A stretch of 55,707 nt of DNA from Anaerolineae bacterium (lineage in GTDB: Bacteria > Chloroflexota > Anaerolineae > B4-G1), in the NCBI GenBank assembly GCA_016783285.1, contig JADHWW010000105.1, positions 1 through 55,707 of the forward strand. The letters run 5' to 3'. The position numbers and the translations under genes are program-made. Below are positions 51,297 through 55,707 of the stretch, piece by piece (the stretch's first letter is position 1; each line of letters begins with the position of its first letter). Below the pieces are notes generated by a model. The model had not been told where the DNA came from and searched no databases. It saw only the letters and a list, made by a program, of their open reading frames with translations.

Positions 51297-54215
51297 TCAG
51301 TTTCCCTTGATGAGTATTACTTCCGCATTGTCCATCTTCCAGCGGTTATCCTGCCAGACGAGATACCACCGTACAGAAGTTTCGCTTTCCGGCGCACCGT
51401 TTCGACGTTCACAGATGACGTTGAAGTCGACGCTGGCCCGGTCGGGATTAAGGTCCTTGTCTTCACTGTAGGTTTCCTCTCCGAGTTGCAAGTAGGTCAC
51501 CCGCACGTGGGTGATCTCACTGCGCGCCGAGGTGCATCCACACAAGCCGGCGGTGCACTGCTCCAATTGCTCCCAGCCTTTCTCGGTGAAGTACTCTGAA
51601 ATCTGCTCGTCGTTGTAGTGGTTGTAGAACGTAAGCACGACCTTTTCGGGATAGGGAGAGCGCATGACGTCCTCGGGCTCGGCCTGGTAGAAGGCGAGTT
51701 CGTACCTCTCAGGCATCACGAGAATGCCCTGGTCAGACAGTTGATAATACGTCTCATTGTCATAGGGGTGGTAAACTTGTCGCAGCGCCAATTGGGCGCG
51801 GTGTGGCAGGCGCTGGTCAACTGTGACATTGTCCAATTCGACCTCGATGCGGCTGCCCCGGAAATGCCCCTTGGGCAGGTATTCATCTTCGTTCGGTTCC
51901 CAGTAGAAGATGGACAACCTGGTCATTTCATCATCGCAGCGATTACGCACGACCAGTTCGGGGCCTTGGAGCCCGGACAGGACGTCTTCCATAGCAGCGC
52001 TACATTCACACTCACATAGGTAGTCACCACCCTGGGGGCGTAAATCGTAGGGGATAGGGACAGGGGGGTCTCTGTCGTCCAACTGGTAGACGACACCCCC
52101 GATAGGGCCGCCGTCCTGCTCGGTCTCGGCCGGTAGATCGAAGCGGTACAGAACGATCCATTCCTGGTTGCCGTCACGATTGGTGTCGAGACGGTAGGTG
52201 CTGACGTGCTCCCAACTCTCTGGCAATTCGACTGTCTCTGGCAATTCGGCCGTCTCTTGTGATTCGACTGGTGGCGCAAGCCGGATCTTTTTCCAGGGCT
52301 GGAAATACAAGACGCCGATCACAGCCACCAGAACGGTGATGAGTGCAGCGGCAAGGACTCGCATGTTCTTTCGAACAGGCTTTCGCAATACGGCTTGTAA
52401 CAACAACCGAGCCGCCAGTTGCCGATTTATCCTATAGTCCGGCCGGCTGTGCACTACTTCAGCAAAGGCTCCCTGGGCCCGCTGCCAATTCTTCCTTTTT
52501 AACGCTCTTCTGCCCTCGTTGAAGAGGCGAACCAGAAGTCTCTCCCTTCGACAGCGATCCAGCGCTGTGTTCCACACCGCCCGACCCTCCTCGTCGGGGG
52601 CCTGGGTCGCCAACTGCTCGTAGACTGCGATGGCCTCTGTCCACCGCTCTGCTCGCTCGTGACTCTGGGCCTCTACTTCCAGCCGGCGCATCCGGATGGC
52701 GCTCCGTATCTTCTGGGCTGTCTGTTGGTTGGGAGATACTCGGAGTGCCCACTCGCAGGCCGCCAGCGCTCCATCCTCATCCCCCGCTTTCTCCCTCGCT
52801 CTTGCCTGAGCCACCAGCGCACGGGCCAGCGATAAACGTGCTTCCTCTTGATCCAGTTCGTAGGCCCGTTTCAGTTGGGCTACCGCTTCGTCGGTCTGAG
52901 CCAGTTCCAGCAGCGCCTCGCCCAGGTGAAGCCGGGCATGGAGGTGATAGGGGTTTGCCTCCAGAGCGTCGCGGAAGTAGCGGGTGGCCGTCTCCCACTG
53001 ACGCCGCCGGGAGAACTCCTGGCCTATGTCGAAGAGCCTCGTGGCCAGCGGGTCCACCTGGTCTAATTCCTCTTTCACATCCCGGAGGGGCTTGTACTGA
53101 CGCAGCCAGCGGCGGAAGAGTTCGATGGCGAAGCGATGTTCCTGCTCCCCGGTCATCTCCAACACTCGCCGCCTCATCAAGTCGCGAGGAGCCAGTTTCA
53201 CCTTCTGCGTGAGCAGCCGGGCAGCGTGGGTGGTGAGTATCTGCACACCCTGATCCTCCGAGGTGGCCTCCCCTTCGTTGACGACCTCGGCCAGGGCGGC
53301 GGCGTAGGTTTTCTCGGCCAGACTCAGCCCATTCCAGAGCCAGTCCAGCGCCTCATCCCCCGCCTCCAGCGCGCTGGGCACGGCGGCTTCCACCTCCGGC
53401 ACGTCAATCAAAGGCGGCGCGGCGAGGTTCCTCGCGTGGGTCTGTTTCCAGATCTGCTGACAGAGCAACTGTGTCAGGTAGGGGTGACCACTGGTGAGGC
53501 TCAGGATGCGCGCCACCGCCCGGTCGGTAAAGCGGAGCGTGCCAGTCTGATCTGGGGCCTCCGCCTGACGCACCAGCGCCTCGGCGCTTTCTCGGTCCAG
53601 CACCCAGACCTCCCGCACCAGCGAGGCTTTGAAGGCGGCGGTGAAGTCCACGTCCAGGTCGTCGGTCCGCCGGCCGACGACGAAGACGAAGGCAGGACGG
53701 GGATCTTTGGCCATTACACGGCGTGTGAAGCGGAAAAGGGCTTTGGCCGCCGCCGTCTCCGGCAGTTCCGCTTCGGCTGCTTCGTCCAGCACATCAAACT
53801 CGTCCAGGAGGAAAATTGGGCGGCGGTTCTTGCCCAGGATCGCGTAGACCTGGGGCAGGAATGTGCGGCTGAAGAAAAGGCCATGGTCGTCGAAGGCCGT
53901 CGGATCAAGCGGCTTCAGGCCGATCTGCCTGGCGACGGTGTCGGCCAGGTCGGCCAGCACACTTCCCAGTGGGCGGGTGGCCTGGTCTTGCAGGTCGAAG
54001 TAGACGGGCAGGAAGGCATTGCCAGGCAGTCTGCGCTCAAGTTGCAGGAGGAGGGCTGTCTTCCCGATGCGCCGCTGGCCGAATAGGACCAGCGCCTTCG
54101 TGGCCGGGTTACGTAGCCCCCGCGCTACCCAGTCCAGTGTGTCTTGCCGGCCGAAGAAGCCTCGCTCTCCCCGTAAGGGGGCACTGGCTATGTAGGGATT
54201 GACTGGATGGGCCAT
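51297..54215 (-). CDS. Membrane-anchored STAND-like ATPase with TPR repeats
   Basis: A 972-residue protein. The N-terminal P-loop NTPase of the STAND/AAA_16 class has Walker A GQRRIGKT (46-53) and Walker B PIFLLDEFD (133-141), followed by a VVGRRTDDL sensor region and winged-helix (about 320-370). TPR repeats (about 390-600; RYFRDALEANPYHLHARLHLGEALLELAQ and following) give a protein-binding scaffold. A transmembrane helix (about 618-640) follows, then an acidic extracytoplasmic domain of about 330 residues that I do not recognise, with CECEC-type cysteines. This architecture suggests a signal-transducing ATPase that couples external sensing to cytoplasmic oligomerisation, as in defence or stress STAND proteins. 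The direction of signalling and ligand are unknown. Confidence 0.82.
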   Translation of the reverse strand: MAHPVNPYIASAPLRGERGFFGRQDTLDWVARGLRNPATKALVLFGQRRIGKTALLLQLERRLPGNAFLPVYFDLQDQATRPLGSVLADLADTVARQIGLKPLDPTAFDDHGLFFSRTFLPQVYAILGKNRRPIFLLDEFDVLDEAAEAELPETAAAKALFRFTRRVMAKDPRPAFVFVVGRRTDDLDVDFTAAFKASLVREVWVLDRESAEALVRQAEAPDQTGTLRFTDRAVARILSLTSGHPYLTQLLCQQIWKQTHARNLAAPPLIDVPEVEAAVPSALEAGDEALDWLWNGLSLAEKTYAAALAEVVNEGEATSEDQGVQILTTHAARLLTQKVKLAPRDLMRRRVLEMTGEQEHRFAIELFRRWLRQYKPLRDVKEELDQVDPLATRLFDIGQEFSRRRQWETATRYFRDALEANPYHLHARLHLGEALLELAQTDEAVAQLKRAYELDQEEARLSLARALVAQARAREKAGDEDGALAACEWALRVSPNQQTAQKIRSAIRMRRLEVEAQSHERAERWTEAIAVYEQLATQAPDEEGRAVWNTALDRCRRERLLVRLFNEGRRALKRKNWQRAQGAFAEVVHSRPDYRINRQLAARLLLQAVLRKPVRKNMRVLAAALITVLVAVIGVLYFQPWKKIRLAPPVESQETAELPETVELPESWEHVSTYRLDTNRDGNQEWIVLYRFDLPAETEQDGGPIGGVVYQLDDRDPPVPIPYDLRPQGGDYLCECECSAAMEDVLSGLQGPELVVRNRCDDEMTRLSIFYWEPNEDEYLPKGHFRGSRIEVELDNVTVDQRLPHRAQLALRQVYHPYDNETYYQLSDQGILVMPERYELAFYQAEPEDVMRSPYPEKVVLTFYNHYNDEQISEYFTEKGWEQLEQCTAGLCGCTSARSEITHVRVTYLQLGEETYSEDKDLNPDRASVDFNVICERRNGAPESETSVRWYLVWQDNRWKMDNAEVILIKGN

Positions 54216-54495
54216 TCTGCTTTCTCCTCATCAATGCCTCAGGGAGCGCCTGGGCACACGCTCTAACTCCCTGCCTCCTTATCCCCGCCTCATCTATTCG
54301 GGCGTGTTGCGTACTTTGGAGGATGGACACATAATCGCAGCCCGGGGGTCGGCATCTGACACTCAGGGCTATTGTACACCATCTTTGGAAGTATGTCTAT
54401 GGGACATTGACCCATATCTGCTTCTCCAGCGCCCCATTTTGTCCACTGAAGGCGCCGTTTCTTCAGTGTCATCAGCGATTCACTTCCCCGGTGGG

Positions 54496-54743
54496 TTGAA
54501 ACACGAAGGTCGCGAAAGAACGCGAAAACCACGAAAAGCCTTGCGCGCATTTCGTGTCCTTTCGTGTCTTTCGTGGTTCAAGGCCTCCGAATCACTGAGC
54601 ACACTGAACTGCACTGAAACGACTGAAATTGAAACACGAAGGTCGCGAAAGAACGCGAAGGCCACGAAAAGCCTTGCGCGCATTTCGTGTCCTTTCGTGT
54701 CTTTCGTGGTTCAAGGCCTCCGAATCACTGAGCACACTGAACT
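54496..54743. repeat. Tandem 133-bp-period palindromic repeat
   Basis: Two copies of a 115-base unit (54496-54610 and 54629-54743) with 18 bases between them. The unit starts TTGAAACACGAAGGTCGCG and contains CACGAAA and TTTCGTG halves that can fold on themselves. The copies differ only at a few bases. A 14-base direct repeat, GTCATCAGCGATTC, flanks the pair at 54468-54481 and 54778-54791. The 700-base gap from 54216 to 54916 contains no gene that I can support. Confidence 0.85.
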
Positions 54744-54916
54744 TCGCTGAGGTCGCTGGAAGCATCACTTCTCCATCGTCATCAGCGATTCGCTCCCTCG
54801 ACACACCCTGTAGCCACACAGTGCCATCTCCAATCCCCCAGGTTTAGCGTCGCCCAGTCGAGCCTGCGGCCATGCTTTCTGCCGATGCCCTTCGAGAGAT
54901 GCCGTAAGGCAATGGG

Positions 54917-55707
54917 TTACGGACAGACCTGCTTATAGAAGGTGAAGGCTCCACCCTTGATCTGGACGAGGACTGCACACTTGATGGGATCACCCTCCGG
55001 GGTGAAGGTCATCTTGCCCGTGATGCCGTCAAAGTCCTTGATCCTACCCAGTTCGTCCTTCACGGCCGCGCGATCCTGGGCCAGGTCGCCACTCAGTCCG
55101 CCGGTGTTCTTGATGGCCTGTATCACAAGGCCATGGCATCCCAGGTCAGGGCAGCGAAGTCGCCGGGGGTCTCGTCATAGTCCGCCTTGTACCGGTCAAT
55201 GAATTCCTTCGTTGCTCCCGTCGCGCCCTCGGCGGCGTAGTGGGTGCTAAAGTACAGCCCCTCGCAGGCGTCGCCGCACAGTTCCAGCGTCTTGGGGTCG
55301 CCCCAGGAGTCGGAACCAAGGATGGGGAAATCTAGCCCCAATTCTTGCGCTTGTTTGACGATCAGGGGTACCTCGTTGTAGTACTGGGGTGTGAAGAGGA
55401 ATTCGGCGCCCGAGCCCTTGATCTTGGTCAACTGGGCGCTAAAGTCCGTGTCGCCGGTGGTGAAGCTCTCGTAGGCCACCACCGAGCCCGCCCCGTGGAG
55501 GTCCTCCCAGGCCGCCTTGAAGAATTCAGCCAACCCTTTGGGGTAGTCGGAGGCCACGTCGTACAGTACGGCTGCCTTGGTAAAGCCGAGATCATCGGTC
55601 GCGAAGTTGGCTGCCACTGGCCCCTGGAAGGGGTCGAGGAAGCAGGCGCGGAAGACCCAGGGCCGGTCCAGCGTGGTGTTGGGGTTGGTTGACCAGGGGC
55701 TGACCAT
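54917..55707 (-). pseudogene. Branched-chain amino-acid binding protein (LivK-like), partial and frameshifted
   Basis: A type I periplasmic-binding protein running off the window edge. The left end is the C-terminus. Features include KAAVLYDVASDYPKGLAEFF, FLFTPQYYNEVPLIVKQAQELG and DFAALTWDAMAL. After AMAL the frame hits TGA (near 55123), while VIQAIKNTGGLSGDL and the C-terminal ITGKMTFTPEGDP... continue in another frame. One missing base (GCCTTG-TGATA, expected GCCTTGGTGATA) explains it. This is either a real pseudogene or a sequencing/assembly error. It probably belongs to an ABC transporter for branched-chain amino acids or amides located beyond the window. Confidence 0.85.

Noticed and set aside
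54496..54743. 133-bp repeats as CRISPR or attachment sites
   Set aside because: Only two long, near-identical, self-complementary copies; no spacer structure, no integrase or cas genes nearby.

Overview
The window is a GC-rich bacterial chromosome segment with tightly packed, mostly co-directional genes. I infer a Chloroflexota (Anaerolineae-like) source, probably an environmental or metagenome-assembled genome. The basis is gene content: an isoleucyl-tRNA synthetase with non-canonical signatures, a baseplate-J-like membrane protein between alaS and ruvX, an FtsW/PBP fusion, a K+-independent H+-pyrophosphatase, and many small palindromic and short-period repeats. No rRNA, tRNA, CRISPR array, prophage or complete transposon was seen. 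Many genes have recognisable sigma70-type promoters and GGAGG ribosome binding sites.

Layout. 1-0.9 kb: a vapBC-type toxin-antitoxin pair on the minus strand. 0.9-7.9 kb: fic, ileS, dksA-like, lspA, rluD-like, and a nitrilase-fold protein lacking its catalytic Cys. 7.9-19.6 kb: a complete leucine/valine operon, ilvB-ilvN-ilvC-leuA-(small repeat protein)-leuC-leuD-ilvE-(cimA remnant)-leuB-ilvD. It is preceded by a consensus promoter and two successive leader-peptide attenuators, each with its own branched-chain codon run, antiterminator and intrinsic terminator. 19.6-28 kb: a glycosyltransferase, an unknown protein, H+-PPase hppA preceded by a heptanucleotide array, a lipoprotein, and a large secreted CLCA-like metalloprotease/VWA protein. 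28.4-31.4 kb: a LysM L,D-transpeptidase and an autoregulated TetR/SDR pair. 31.4-35.2 kb: a broken second vapBC module, then (minus strand) threonine dehydrogenase and 2-amino-3-ketobutyrate CoA ligase, separated by an HNH nuclease and a small partner. 35.3-44.8 kb: zinc-ribbon VWA protein, endonuclease III, alaS, baseplate-J-like protein, ruvX, mltG and a LivK-like lipoprotein. 44.8-55.7 kb: pyrimidine-nucleoside phosphorylase, an amidohydrolase-CYTH fusion, an FtsW/RodA glycosyltransferase fused to a PBP domain that has lost all three catalytic motifs, a PIN relic, a membrane-anchored STAND-like ATPase with TPRs, a tandem palindromic repeat, and a frameshifted LivK gene running off the window.

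How the genes work together. The ilv/leu block makes valine and leucine from pyruvate, and its leader senses charged branched-chain tRNAs. Isoleucine would need a 2-ketobutyrate source from elsewhere, because cimA is reduced to a remnant and no threonine deaminase is seen. Tdh plus Kbl turn threonine into glycine and acetyl-CoA. The most unusual items are the tandem attenuator, the duplicated FAEPRGWALKW microprotein inside the leu operon, the pseudo-transpeptidase fusion, the Cys-less nitrilase, the dyad-symmetric tdh/VWA divergent promoter, and two MITE-like elements with intact target-site duplications.
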